Assembly: GCA_903828695.1 (NCBI GenBank)
Contig: CAIKNE010000133.1
Span: forward strand, 1-64,000
DNA length: 64,000 bases
DNA from: an uncultured Burkholderiales bacterium
GTDB taxonomy: Bacteria; Pseudomonadota; Gammaproteobacteria; Burkholderiales; Burkholderiaceae_C
Reading direction: 5' to 3'
The notes beneath the pieces were generated by a model that worked only from the letters and a program-made list of their open reading frames with translations, was not told the origin of the DNA and made no database searches. Positions 45,611 through 55,570 of this stretch are shown piece by piece. A program made the position numbers and the translations under genes. The number at the start of each line of letters is the position of its first letter. Position 1 is the first letter of the stretch.

Positions 45611-45957
45611 TAGGGAGACTCAGATAGGATGATCTTGGCGCACAAGTTGGATATTTCAAGTTCAAATCCGGAGGAAGTACTGAACTTACTCCAGCCACCA
45701 ATCTCCATAAAATCGCCAACAGTGAATTGATCGGTCTTGATCAGTTTCTTAAAGTTCTCAGTGTAATGCGCATCATTTTTAAAGCGCTCCACGCACACTG
45801 CGGTTAATGCATTGATAACCGCCCTATCTGATTCCTTTTCAGACTGTGCATTACCCTTGGCCGTGGTCTTCCAATCATAGAATCCAAATCCGACGATTAA
45901 GGTTATACAAGCCCCTAGTAATAGGCCCAACAAAAAAGACTCAAGCGCTTTTGACAT
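45610..45957 (-). CDS. Small membrane-anchored hypothetical protein
   Basis: This 115-aa protein has an N-terminal membrane helix (FLLGLLLGACITLIVGFGFY, residues ~8-27) and a periplasm-facing domain. The domain carries LTAVCVERFKND, GGWSKF and a later Cys in SNLCAKI. The VCVxRF...GGW...C arrangement recalls an uncharacterised family in other proteobacteria; the two Cys may form a disulfide. Function unknown. Only a weak ribosome site precedes the ATG. Confidence 0.7.
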   Translation of the reverse strand: MSKALESFLLGLLLGACITLIVGFGFYDWKTTAKGNAQSEKESDRAVINALTAVCVERFKNDAHYTENFKKLIKTDQFTVGDFMEIGGWSKFSTSSGFELEISNLCAKIILSESP

Positions 45958-46027
45958 CTTGTTATTTTAACGCGTTCCAACTTAAAATTAGCTACTCGTA
46001 ATTTGCAAGCTTTGATGATCCCAATCC

Positions 46028-48190
46028 TCAATACCTTAGGGCTTTAGCGTAATCAAGGTAGCGATATGTTTTTGTTCCGACTACGAGCTCCTTCATTACA
46101 ACGTTGATGGTGTAAATTCCTCTGTTATGTTTCAAGTTGGGCGTATTCCCAGTAGGATCTACTGGAGATTTAAACTTGAGGTCGTTGGCAATCGTAGCAG
46201 GCACTAGGATGGTTTGTTTGACTCGAATGGGCTCATTGGCCGCGGGCTTGATAAGTCCCTCATTGAGTATCCTACCTTCTGCACCAGGCAGGGATTGCCC
46301 CAACAAGTAAGCTACTGTTGGTGCAACGTCAACATTACCGCTGGGGTTTCCAACAGATTTACCCGCAATGAATGCGGGACCAAAACCGATCAAAGTGTTG
46401 TGAACGTCCATTGGACTGAAACTGCCGTGCATGCCTCTTTGTCCTGCAAAGCTTTCATACTCTGTGCCCAATATGCCTTTGACGCGTTGATTAGAATCCC
46501 AATCAAAACTTGCCACTACATCGGGCTGGCCGTGGTCCTTCCTATCTACGTTCTCTAAGTTAATAAAGTCTAGTGAAAATGTCCCCGCTTGATCTCCGTA
46601 CCTGCTGTCTACAAAAATGGCTCCAAATTCCTCCCTGCTCTGTAAAAACCGAACCAACTCCATAACGGTATTTGCGTCGTGATCGGGAACGTAAAAATAA
46701 TCAGACCCTCCGTTGGGTGCAACGATGACAGCGTGTTCAGGCAACTCCTGCGGTACTTTAAAAGAAGCAACTGGCGTCGTAAGCGTTGCACTAATCGACA
46801 TGTATTTGGTGTTCGGTGTTCCGCAAAGCTCACCCGTGGTGTCAACCTTGGCTGTATAAACCGTAGAGAGATCCCCCTTGATTCCCGCCATGCTAGACGT
46901 TAAACAACCCAGTCCGTCGTATGCTTTGAATCCTGCATAGGTAAGTAAATCGGCTGATCGAACGTCCCCGGAGAAGGAGTATCCGTTCACAAAGTCTGGC
47001 TTTCCCAACTTTGCATCAGAGACACCACCCTGTACCTGCGATGCAGGCTCGATAGCGCGCAGGGGAAATAAACTCGTTGCGCCAGAGACATTGCTTTGCC
47101 CATGATCGGAGACAACAATGATGTTGGTGTAAGGCGCCAGGTGCTGTTGATTCAAGGCCTCCCGCAACTCCCCCAACCTTGCGTCCTGTGAACGAAGAGC
47201 CTTACGGTAGTTGGCGGAACCTAGACCGTAGCCGTGTTGACTGTTATCTGGGGTGCGAAACCAAATGAGCGATAGATCTGGATTTTTTTTGGGCAAAATG
47301 TAATGGGTGAACACATGCATCATGTACTGGTTGGCGCTATCCTCTGGGACACCCTGCGTTTCATCGGTTGCATCCCTTGAGAACACAGTTTCTCCGTACT
47401 CTGTCAGCGGGAACGTGATGTAAGCCTCGCGTTGGGTTGGATTCCCATTTTTAGGATGAAGGACCAACTCACCGGACTTGAAAGCTTTTACAGCATTCAT
47501 AGGTAAAGGGATTTGAGCATTTTGAAGCTCTTTTGCAAACGCGAGGGGCAAAACCGCGTTTTCATCTAAAAAATAGCCTCCACCGTTCATGTCCTGTAAA
47601 AATGCGGGACCCGATTTACCAATGCTTACCGTTACCAATCCAGCCCGCTGCGCGACCTGAAAGAGAGACTTAACCATGATCAAATCATCATAGTGACTAT
47701 TTAGAGTCTGCAAAATTGCATAGTCCTCGGTAAACACAGGTTCACGAAAACTTTGAAGCTGGCCAGTTGCATTGTTACCAGTTGGGACAGGCGGGGGGGT
47801 CCAAAAGGTGTTGCCGTAAAACCCAGACTTTCGTGAGAAGGAGCCAGCCGCCAAGGACGCAGCGTTCATCATCGTAAAGGTCGGATAGGTCGAGTGGTTA
47901 TCAACAAAGTTAACTCCGGCCCTGCGCAGCGCAAAGAGGTTGGGCGTGTCTTCCTGGGTTATGGAGTCTGGCCTTAATCCGTCCCACACCATAATAATGA
48001 CTTTGGGACGTGGCTGCGGTTGATCAATCGCACCGGGCGCTGCGTGCACGTTGGGCACTGTTTTTGGAGCGCTCAGTGATACCTGGCTATGTGCACAGGG
48101 TGCCGTGAAGGCAAACAGCAAAGGCAAACAAGCTCCCGCACAAATTTCGTGAAAGACTTTAATTCCCTTTGATTTAATACTATTAGGCAT
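46028..48190 (-). CDS. Alkaline phosphatase-superfamily hydrolase, exported
   Basis: The 720-aa protein (ATG at 48190; the track starts at a TTG three codons earlier) has a signal peptide with core PLLFAFTAPCAHS. An alkaline phosphatase/nucleotide pyrophosphatase-type metal-dependent domain follows: VWDGLRPDSI at the first metal site, TFTMMNAASL with a Thr nucleophile candidate near residue 110, VVSDHGQSN and GQRGMHGSFSP. Such enzymes hydrolyse phosphate mono- or diesters in the periplasm. It is divergent from the GSN-repeat gene. Confidence 0.82.
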   Translation of the reverse strand: MPNSIKSKGIKVFHEICAGACLPLLFAFTAPCAHSQVSLSAPKTVPNVHAAPGAIDQPQPRPKVIIMVWDGLRPDSITQEDTPNLFALRRAGVNFVDNHSTYPTFTMMNAASLAAGSFSRKSGFYGNTFWTPPPVPTGNNATGQLQSFREPVFTEDYAILQTLNSHYDDLIMVKSLFQVAQRAGLVTVSIGKSGPAFLQDMNGGGYFLDENAVLPLAFAKELQNAQIPLPMNAVKAFKSGELVLHPKNGNPTQREAYITFPLTEYGETVFSRDATDETQGVPEDSANQYMMHVFTHYILPKKNPDLSLIWFRTPDNSQHGYGLGSANYRKALRSQDARLGELREALNQQHLAPYTNIIVVSDHGQSNVSGATSLFPLRAIEPASQVQGGVSDAKLGKPDFVNGYSFSGDVRSADLLTYAGFKAYDGLGCLTSSMAGIKGDLSTVYTAKVDTTGELCGTPNTKYMSISATLTTPVASFKVPQELPEHAVIVAPNGGSDYFYVPDHDANTVMELVRFLQSREEFGAIFVDSRYGDQAGTFSLDFINLENVDRKDHGQPDVVASFDWDSNQRVKGILGTEYESFAGQRGMHGSFSPMDVHNTLIGFGPAFIAGKSVGNPSGNVDVAPTVAYLLGQSLPGAEGRILNEGLIKPAANEPIRVKQTILVPATIANDLKFKSPVDPTGNTPNLKHNRGIYTINVVMKELVVGTKTYRYLDYAKALRY

Positions 48191-48398
48191 AATGGGCAAG
48201 AGAGTTAAACTAGGACTGAGTCCTAAGGAAAAAGAGAGATCAAACTGGATAAATTTTTTTATGCTCCAGTCTCAATATCTTAACGGCAATTTGAAACCAT
48301 GATTTTATTTAGACACTCGGGCGCGCAGAAAAGTCCTACTTCTTTTTAACTACCCTTTAAATATCCTGTTTGGACATCAATTGACTCTTAATCCGAAA

Positions 48399-49010
48399 AT
48401 GCAAGTTGCTAGAGATTTAAGAGCCTGCCGATTAGCCCTATTGATGTTGATGCTGTCTGTGCTTTACCAACCATTGGCGATGGGCGCGGATTGGTTTCAC
48501 ATTTACAAGAGTTTACAAAATGAGTCGGACTACTTTGTCGATCAAGACTCTGTTAGCGAGGACGGACGGTTTGCGAAAGCGTGGATCTTGGAGAATCGAA
48601 ATGGGCCAGCATTGGCTGTGCCTACTGAACCAAATGGCTCTAATGGCTCTAATGGCTCTAATGGCTCTAATGGCTCTAATGGCTCTAGTACTCCCTCCCC
48701 TTCTACTCGCTCTGTCTCGCCTCAGATCTCACCCCCTGCAAAGCCGAATCAGGCGGGTCCCACAACACAGTCCCCCCTTGGATACAGTTCGAATGTTTCT
48801 ATGTATGTGGTTGATTGCGAGAGGCAAAACACTGCAATCGTGCGAGGACTCTACTTCTCTAAACAAATGGGCAAAGGCGTTATTCTCTCCTCGTTTATTC
48901 GAGAACTCGACTCACAAAGCCTAAGAGCCATAGAGCCTGAGACGCTGGGAGCTTCAGTGCTTGCATTTTTGTGTGAGCGCCCAGACGCGAGGAGAAGATT
49001 GCAGACTTGA
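48399..49010 (+). CDS. Secreted hypothetical protein with an NGS repeat
   Basis: The 203-aa product (ATG at 48399; the track uses a TTG at 48381) has a signal peptide ending near LAMGADW. A short domain DWFHIYKSLQNESDYFVDQDSVSEDGRFAKAWI recalls the surface-adhesin or CNP1-like small domains in beta-proteobacteria. A low-complexity linker follows with six NGS units and Pro/Ser/Thr-rich sequence (about 75-120), then a C-terminal part with Cys in VDCERQNTAIV and FLCERPDA. Function unknown; secretion or surface exposure is likely. Confidence 0.65.
   Translation: MQVARDLRACRLALLMLMLSVLYQPLAMGADWFHIYKSLQNESDYFVDQDSVSEDGRFAKAWILENRNGPALAVPTEPNGSNGSNGSNGSNGSNGSSTPSPSTRSVSPQISPPAKPNQAGPTTQSPLGYSSNVSMYVVDCERQNTAIVRGLYFSKQMGKGVILSSFIRELDSQSLRAIEPETLGASVLAFLCERPDARRRLQT
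48633..48686 (+). repeat. Six-copy in-frame 9-bp repeat AATGGCTCT
   Basis: Six exact tandem copies of AATGGCTCT encode repeated Asn-Gly-Ser within the secreted protein. Perfect identity suggests recent expansion and probable length variation between strains, keeping the reading frame because the unit is a multiple of three. Confidence 0.95.
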
Positions 49011-49122
49011 AGGGATGGGTAACTCCGCGGTCCGGATCAACAATCGCAATCTAAAAAACTTGAACGGGCGCTGTATGACTCAACGCACGTATCAAGCTAA
49101 TCCTTAACTCTCCCTCTCCTCC

Positions 49123-50958
49123 TCAACGCTTAGATGGGGGCAGGTCGGTGCAAGAGCCGTGTGCGACTTCAGCAGCCATACCAATACTCTCACCCAGTGT
49201 TGGATGTGGATGAATGGTTTTACCAATATCAACAGCGTCCGCGCCCATCTCTATGGCGAGTGCCACCTCACCGATCATGTCGCCGGCGTGGGTTCCAACG
49301 ATACCCCCGCCCAGTATTGCGCCGTGTCCATGCGCTTGCTCACGGTCATCGAATAAGAGCTTCGTGAAACCTTCATCTCGACCGTTTGCAATTGCACGCC
49401 CGGAGGCTGTCCAGGGGAATAGACCTTTTTTAACCTTGATTCCCTGCGCTTTGGCTTGATCTTCGGTGAGACCAACCCAAGCGACCTCTGGATCGGTGTA
49501 CGCAACGCTTGGGATGACGCGCGCATTAAATGCACTCTTTGCCAACAAAGTGTCGCCCAAAAGCTCACCCGCAATCACCTCAGCAGCAACGTGCGCTTCG
49601 TGCACGGCCTTGTGCGCAAGCATGGGTTGCCCTACAACGTCCCCAATCGCAAAGATATGACCAACATTGGTGCGCATTTGAATATCTACCGGTACAAAGC
49701 CGCGATCAGTAACTTGAACGCCAGCGTTGGAGGCTCCAATTTTGGCCCCATTGGGGCTGCGGCCCACTGCCTGGAGCACCAGGTCATAAACCTGCGGTTT
49801 TGGAGCGCCCTCGCCCTCAAAGGTAACCTCTATACCCTCGGCCACAGCTTTGGCAGATACGGTCTTAGTTTTTAACATGATGTTGTCAAAACGTGGGGCA
49901 TTCATCTTTTGCCAGACTTTGACTAAATCTCTGTCCGCCCCTTGCATAAGACCGTCCATCATCTCAACGACTTCAAGTCTCGCGCCCAATGACGAGTAAA
50001 CCGTGCCCATCTCTAAGCCAATAATGCCTCCGCCTAAAATCAACATGCGCTTGGGAACCTTTTCCAAGGCCAAAGCGCCCGTGGAATCGACCACTCGAGG
50101 GTCAACGGGCATAAATGGCAGTCGAACAGACTGGGAGCCAGCGGCAATAATACAAGCCTTAAATCCGATGACTTTTTTAACGCCCGTCTTCTCTTGACCT
50201 GATCCAGTTGTCTCCTCTACGCTCATGTGATGAGCGGACAAGAAAGTACCTAAACCACGAACGGTCTGGACTTTGCGCATTTTTGCCATTGCCCCTAAAC
50301 CGCCGGTCAGTTTATCGACTACCTTTTGTTTATGCGTTCTGAGCGCATCTAAGTCAACCTGTGGCTTACCAAACGAAATACCAGCGTGTGAGAGGTGCGT
50401 AGCCTCATCCATCACAGCGGCCACATGCAGGAGTGCTTTGGAGGGAATGCAGCCAACGTTTAAGCACACACCCCCGAGCGTTGAGTAGCGCTCAACCACA
50501 ATCACTTTCAGACCTAAATCAGCTGCCCTAAAAGCGGCTGAGTACCCGCCTGGTCCACCGCCGAGTACCACCAAATCACACTCAAGATCCACGGCTCCAG
50601 CGTAAGAGGCGGCTGAGGCACTTGGTGCATTTGCAAGAACACTAGAAACTGCAGATGAAGGCTTGCCAGCCGCGGGGGGATTGACTGCAGCTGCTTTTGG
50701 GGCCTCAACAGTGGCACCGCTCGCAGCTTCGAGCATGAGCACAAGAGTGCCTTCGCTGACTTTATCTCCAACCTTAACTTTCAACTCTTTGATCACACCC
50801 GCATGCGAGCTGGGTATCTCCATTGACGCCTTGTCGGACTCAACGGTCAACAAGCTTTGATCAACTTTAACGCTGTCGCCGACTTTAACCATCAACTCAA
50901 TAACTGAGACTTCCTTGAAGTCACCGATATCAGGAACTTTTACTTCTAAGAGAGCCAT
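49123..50958 (-). CDS. lpdA: Dihydrolipoyl dehydrogenase (E3) with an N-terminal lipoyl domain
   Basis: The 611-aa E3 subunit of pyruvate dehydrogenase starts with a lipoyl domain (lysine in VESDKASMEIPS near residue 44) and an Ala/Pro linker (about 80-120). The FAD/NAD disulfide reductase follows: VVLGGGPGGYSAAFRAADLG, the redox pair in GGVCLNVGCIPSKAL, GGGIIGLEMGTVYSSLG and the terminal HPHPTLGES with the catalytic His-Glu. It reoxidises dihydrolipoamide. AAAGGAGA precedes the ATG. It is the last gene of aceE-aceF-lpdA. Confidence 0.96.
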   Translation of the reverse strand: MALLEVKVPDIGDFKEVSVIELMVKVGDSVKVDQSLLTVESDKASMEIPSSHAGVIKELKVKVGDKVSEGTLVLMLEAASGATVEAPKAAAVNPPAAGKPSSAVSSVLANAPSASAASYAGAVDLECDLVVLGGGPGGYSAAFRAADLGLKVIVVERYSTLGGVCLNVGCIPSKALLHVAAVMDEATHLSHAGISFGKPQVDLDALRTHKQKVVDKLTGGLGAMAKMRKVQTVRGLGTFLSAHHMSVEETTGSGQEKTGVKKVIGFKACIIAAGSQSVRLPFMPVDPRVVDSTGALALEKVPKRMLILGGGIIGLEMGTVYSSLGARLEVVEMMDGLMQGADRDLVKVWQKMNAPRFDNIMLKTKTVSAKAVAEGIEVTFEGEGAPKPQVYDLVLQAVGRSPNGAKIGASNAGVQVTDRGFVPVDIQMRTNVGHIFAIGDVVGQPMLAHKAVHEAHVAAEVIAGELLGDTLLAKSAFNARVIPSVAYTDPEVAWVGLTEDQAKAQGIKVKKGLFPWTASGRAIANGRDEGFTKLLFDDREQAHGHGAILGGGIVGTHAGDMIGEVALAIEMGADAVDIGKTIHPHPTLGESIGMAAEVAHGSCTDLPPSKR

Positions 50959-50973
50959 AAATATTGTCTCCTT

Positions 50974-52623
50974 TTATAACAAAACACGACGGAAATCAGA
51001 CAATATTTGACCCAAGTGAGCGTTAAAACGAGCAGCTGCTGCGCCGTCAATCACCCTGTGATCCCAGCTAAGTGACATCGGTAACATAAGGCGAGGTGCA
51101 AACTCCTTGCCGTTCCAAACAGGTTGCATCGTGCTCTTGCAAACGCCCAGTATCGAGACTTCAGGTGCATTAATGATGGGGTTGAAATAACGCCCTCCAA
51201 TACCTCCGAGGCTTGATATAGTAAAGGTTGCCCCCGTCATCTCAGCGGGTGAGAGTTTTCCGTCCCTGGCCTTTTTAGCAAGTTCACCCATCTCTTGACT
51301 GATTTGCAAAACGCCTTTTGTATCTGCATTTTTGATCACAGGGACCATGAGTCCATTGGGAGTGTCGGCTGCAAATCCAATGTTGTAATAGGACTTGTAG
51401 ACCAAATCCTCACCGTCCAAGGAGCTGTTAAATTCTGGGAATTTCTTTAAGGCGGAGACACAGGCTTTTATCAAGAAAGCGAGCATGGTGACTTTAACGC
51501 CAGACTTTTCGTTTTCCTTATTCGTGGATACTCTAAAAGCCTCTAACTCAGTGATATCGGCGTCATCATGATTGGTTACGTGAGGAATCATGACCCAGTT
51601 GCGGTGCAAGTTAGCACCACTGATTTTCTTGATCCGGCTCATAGGCTTACGCTCTACAGGACCGAACTTCGCAAAATCAACCACTGGCCAAGGCAGTAAG
51701 CCAAGTGCTGCTCCAGAACCCGACGCGCCAACACCTTTGGACTGCTGTGCTTTGGTGGAAACAGTTCCTTGCATCACAGAGCGACTAAAAGCCTGAACAT
51801 CCTCGTGTGTAATTCTTGCCTTGATACCCGTTCCCCTGACCTCTTCAAGCGGAACACCCAGCTCGCGAGCAAACTTACGAACCGAGGGAGAGGCATGCGG
51901 CACTGAGGCCGCAGAGCTGATAGCTGCACCGGGTTCATGGAGCGGCATCTGAGCTGGAGCCGGCGCACTCGAAACGCTGACAGCACTTGAGACGCTTAGA
52001 GCGGCACCTGATGGCAAGGCATCCGTTGCTTGGGGAGGAACTGTAACTGCAGAATTGGACGCGGCGGCAATGCCTTGGATCAGAGCAATAAAGTCACCGA
52101 TGTTGACCTTGTCTCCTACTTTGACTTTTAGCTCTTTCAATACACCAGCTGCAGAAGAAGGTATCTCCATAGAGGCTTTGTCAGATTCTATTGTGATCAA
52201 GGACTGCTCAACCTGGACCGTATCGCCGGGTTTGACCAAAAGCTCAATCACAGATACATCCTTGAAGTCACCAATATCTGGGACCATGACTTCAATCAGG
52301 GAAGATCCAGAAGCACTTGGAGCTGGCGCTGAGGCTGGTGTCGAGGGTGCTTTTGTGGCACTTGCAGCAGGTGCAGCAATAGAGTCAGTAGCCTCTAGCA
52401 TCAACACCACGCTACCCTCGTGAACCTTATCGCCCAATTTAACTTTTATTTCCTTAACCACCCCACTAGCAGAGCAAGGAATCTCCATAGAAGCCTTATC
52501 GGACTCAACAGTGATTAAAGACTGTTCTTGACTGACAGTATCCCCTACCTTAACCATCACCTCGATCACTGAGACATCCGCGAAGTCGCCGATATCAGGC
52601 ACTTTTATTTCAACTAAAGCCAT
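50974..52623 (-). CDS. aceF: Dihydrolipoyl acetyltransferase (E2) of pyruvate dehydrogenase
   Basis: The 549-aa E2 core has two lipoyl domains (ESDKASMEIPC near residue 43 and ESDKASMEIPS near 152). It also has a peripheral subunit-binding domain (ASPSVRKFARELGVPLEEVRGTGIKARITHEDV, about 240-275) and the catalytic domain ending SLSWDHRVIDGAAAARFN with the His and Asp. It transfers acetyl groups to CoA. GGAGA precedes the ATG, 16 bases after aceE. Confidence 0.96.
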   Translation of the reverse strand: MALVEIKVPDIGDFADVSVIEVMVKVGDTVSQEQSLITVESDKASMEIPCSASGVVKEIKVKLGDKVHEGSVVLMLEATDSIAAPAASATKAPSTPASAPAPSASGSSLIEVMVPDIGDFKDVSVIELLVKPGDTVQVEQSLITIESDKASMEIPSSAAGVLKELKVKVGDKVNIGDFIALIQGIAAASNSAVTVPPQATDALPSGAALSVSSAVSVSSAPAPAQMPLHEPGAAISSAASVPHASPSVRKFARELGVPLEEVRGTGIKARITHEDVQAFSRSVMQGTVSTKAQQSKGVGASGSGAALGLLPWPVVDFAKFGPVERKPMSRIKKISGANLHRNWVMIPHVTNHDDADITELEAFRVSTNKENEKSGVKVTMLAFLIKACVSALKKFPEFNSSLDGEDLVYKSYYNIGFAADTPNGLMVPVIKNADTKGVLQISQEMGELAKKARDGKLSPAEMTGATFTISSLGGIGGRYFNPIINAPEVSILGVCKSTMQPVWNGKEFAPRLMLPMSLSWDHRVIDGAAAARFNAHLGQILSDFRRVLL

Positions 52624-52639
52624 GAGAGTCTCCGTCTTA

Positions 52640-55351
52640 TTATGCGTTTAAGGGATTGATCTTGTCGGTTTTAATCCCGTACTTTTTGATTGCTTCACTA
52701 ACGACGCCAACCTCGATGGTGCCACTCTCAGCGAGCGCTTTAAGCGCTGCGACCACGACAAAATGACGGTTAACCTCAAAGTGCTCACGCAACTTAGACC
52801 TAAAGTCACTGCGACCAAATCCGTCTGTACCCAAGACTTTATAAACTTGGTCTTTAGGTATGAAGGATCTGATCTGATCGGCGTAGGATTTCATGTAATC
52901 CGTGGATGCAATAACTGGCCCAGCATGTGGGGTCAGTTGAGATTCAACAAAAGAGACTTTTTGCTTCTCAGTAGGGTTCAGCAGATTCCAACGCTCTGCG
53001 GCTTGTCCGTCGCGGGCAAGTTCGTTGAAACTTGGGCAACTCCAGACGTTCGCAACGACACCGAAATCCTTCAACAACAACTCCTTGGCCGCAATAGATT
53101 CGCGCAGTATGGTTCCTGAGCCCAATAAATTAACCTTTGGCGCTTTCTTAGGACCTTCACCTTGCTCGAGCAGGTACATGCCTTTGATGATCTCCTCCTC
53201 AGTCCCCGCCTTGAGGCCAGGCATGGGATAGTTCTCATTGAGAAGTGTGATGTAGAAAAAGACGTTCTCTTGTTTTTCCACCATACGCTTTAAACCGTGA
53301 TGAAGGATAACTCCAACCTCATGCGCAAAAGTGGGGTCATAGCTTACGCAATTAGGGATCGTTCCAGCCAAAATATGACTGTGTCCGTCCTCATGCTGAA
53401 GTCCCTCACCGTTCAAAGTAGTACGACCGGATGTACCGCCAAGCAAGAAACCTCTGGCTTGCATATCCCCAGCAGCCCATGCCAAGTCACCAATACGCTG
53501 GAACCCAAACATGGAGTAATAAACGTAGAACGGAACCATGATCCGGTTATTGGTCGAGTAAGAGGTCGCGGCAGCAATCCAACTACTCATTCCACCAGCC
53601 TCATTGATTCCCTCTTGAAGAATCTGACCCGCTACGTCCTCTCTGTAGTACATCACCTGATCTTTGTCTACGGGTGTGTACTGCTGACCAGCTGGGTTGT
53701 AAATACCGATTTGCCGAAAGAGGCCTTCCATACCAAAGGTACGAGCCTCATCCACCAAGATAGGTACGACGCGTGGACCTAGTTCCTTGTCCCGCAGGAG
53801 CTGGGTTAAGAAACGAACATAGGCCTGAGTGGTTGATATCTCGCGGCCCTCAGCGGTCGCCTCAATGACCGATTTGAAAGTATCAATGGGGGGAACTTTG
53901 AAAGCCTCATCCGCTTGTTTGCGTCTGTGGGGTAAGTAACCCCCCAATGCTTTACGCCTTTCATGCAAATATTGCATCTCAGGCGTATCGTCTGCGGGCT
54001 TATAAAAAGGAATGCTTGACAATTCACTGTCAGGAATTGGAATATTAAACCGGTCTCTAAAGGCTTTAATGTCTTCGTCCAATAATTTCTTGGTTTGGTG
54101 AACGGTATTCTTACCTTCACCGACCTTGCCCATACCAAAACCTTTAACGGTTTTAATAAGTAGAACAGACGGTTGTCCTTCATGCTTTACGGCTTTGGCA
54201 TAAGCCGCGTAAACCTTTTGTGGATCATGGCCACCTCTTCGTAAATTCCAAATCTCTTGATCTGACATCTTAGAGACCATCTCAAGTGTCTCTGGGTCAC
54301 GACCAAAGAAGTGCTTGCGAACAAAGGCACCGTCATTGGCTTTAAACGCTTGGTAATCCCCGTCGAGCGTCTCCATCATGATCTTGTGCAGTGATCCGTT
54401 TTTGTCTTTGGCCAAGAGTTGATCCCAATCACTGCCCCAAATGAGTTTAATGACGTTCCAACCGGCACCTCTGAATTCGCCTTCTAATTCTTGTATGATT
54501 TTTCCGTTACCGCGAACTGGACCATCAAGACGCTGAAGGTTGCAGTTGATCACGAAGATCAGGTTGTCTAGCTTCTCACGAGCCGCTAAACCAATTGCCC
54601 CGAGTGACTCAACCTCATCCATCTCCCCGTCACCACAAAAGACCCAGACTTTTCTGTTCTCTGTGTTCGCTATACCCCTAGCGTGCAAGTACTTCAGGAA
54701 ACGAGCTTGGTAAATGGCCATCAAAGGCCCAAGCCCCATGGATACGGTTGGGAACTGCCAGAACTCAGGCATCAACTTGGGATGGGGATAACTTGACAAA
54801 CCTTTCCCGTCAACCTCTTGTCTGAAGTTAAGGAGTTGTTCCTCGGTGAGTCGCCCTTCTAAATAAGCTCTTGCATAAACACCCGGTGAGACGTGTCCTT
54901 GTATGTAGATCAAATCCCCACCGTGGTTCTCACTCTCTGCGTGCCAGAAATGATTAAATCCTGCCCCAAACATATGTGCAAGTGAAGCGAATGAGCCAAT
55001 ATGCCCACCTAAGTCTCCACCGTCCACGGGGTGATGACGATTGGCTTTGACAACCATCGCCATTGCATTCCAGCGCATGTATGCTCGCAAACGCTCCTCT
55101 ATCTCAATATTTCCAGGGCAGCGCTCTTCTTCGCCAGGAGCGATGGTGTTGAGGTAGGCGGTGTTGCCAGAAAAAGGCATATCGATACTATTTTCACGAG
55201 CATGAGCTAGCAACTGCTCAAGTAAAAAATGGGCTCGCTCTGTACCCTGGGCTTGAATGACCGCGGATAGCGCGTCCTTCCACTCCTTGGTCTCCAAGCT
55301 GTCTAAATCTTGATCAGTTAAACCGTTCAGTGTATGAAATTGCTCTGACAT
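52640..55351 (-). CDS. aceE: Pyruvate dehydrogenase E1 component
   Basis: The 903-aa homodimeric-type E1 decarboxylates pyruvate with thiamine diphosphate and feeds acetyl groups to E2. Landmarks: VDGGDLGGHIGSFASLAHMFGAGFNHFW, the ThDP motif FCGDGEMDEVESLGAI...INCNLQRLDGPV near residues 228-275 and GKNTVHQTKKL. The end matches E. coli AceE. GAGGGGAGA precedes the ATG. First gene of the operon, divergent from the histidine kinase. Confidence 0.96.
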   Translation of the reverse strand: MSEQFHTLNGLTDQDLDSLETKEWKDALSAVIQAQGTERAHFLLEQLLAHARENSIDMPFSGNTAYLNTIAPGEEERCPGNIEIEERLRAYMRWNAMAMVVKANRHHPVDGGDLGGHIGSFASLAHMFGAGFNHFWHAESENHGGDLIYIQGHVSPGVYARAYLEGRLTEEQLLNFRQEVDGKGLSSYPHPKLMPEFWQFPTVSMGLGPLMAIYQARFLKYLHARGIANTENRKVWVFCGDGEMDEVESLGAIGLAAREKLDNLIFVINCNLQRLDGPVRGNGKIIQELEGEFRGAGWNVIKLIWGSDWDQLLAKDKNGSLHKIMMETLDGDYQAFKANDGAFVRKHFFGRDPETLEMVSKMSDQEIWNLRRGGHDPQKVYAAYAKAVKHEGQPSVLLIKTVKGFGMGKVGEGKNTVHQTKKLLDEDIKAFRDRFNIPIPDSELSSIPFYKPADDTPEMQYLHERRKALGGYLPHRRKQADEAFKVPPIDTFKSVIEATAEGREISTTQAYVRFLTQLLRDKELGPRVVPILVDEARTFGMEGLFRQIGIYNPAGQQYTPVDKDQVMYYREDVAGQILQEGINEAGGMSSWIAAATSYSTNNRIMVPFYVYYSMFGFQRIGDLAWAAGDMQARGFLLGGTSGRTTLNGEGLQHEDGHSHILAGTIPNCVSYDPTFAHEVGVILHHGLKRMVEKQENVFFYITLLNENYPMPGLKAGTEEEIIKGMYLLEQGEGPKKAPKVNLLGSGTILRESIAAKELLLKDFGVVANVWSCPSFNELARDGQAAERWNLLNPTEKQKVSFVESQLTPHAGPVIASTDYMKSYADQIRSFIPKDQVYKVLGTDGFGRSDFRSKLREHFEVNRHFVVVAALKALAESGTIEVGVVSEAIKKYGIKTDKINPLNA

Positions 55352-55570
55352 TTTGTCTCCCCTCGTTTTTATTATTACTATTTAATCATTTTTTTAACTT
55401 AACAGAAAATATTTTCTCATATATTTATGATTATTTCAAATAGTGCGAATCGTTTTTATATTATGAAATTATTTTGACGGCATTTATCCAAAATGACCAA
55501 GTTGAAAGAATTTCAAGCTCTATGAGGGACGCATACATAAACTGCAGAATTAAATTAAACTCACAGAGTA

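Noticed and set aside
45650-45690. TTCAAATCC as a tRNA T-loop
   Set aside because: It lies inside a coding frame with no acceptor stem or anticodon arm nearby.
45498-45719. 73-aa minus-strand ORF across the GAGGGCTCT repeat
   Set aside because: It overlaps the better-supported membrane-anchored gene at 45610-45957 in another frame, and its SEP-rich part just reflects the repeat.
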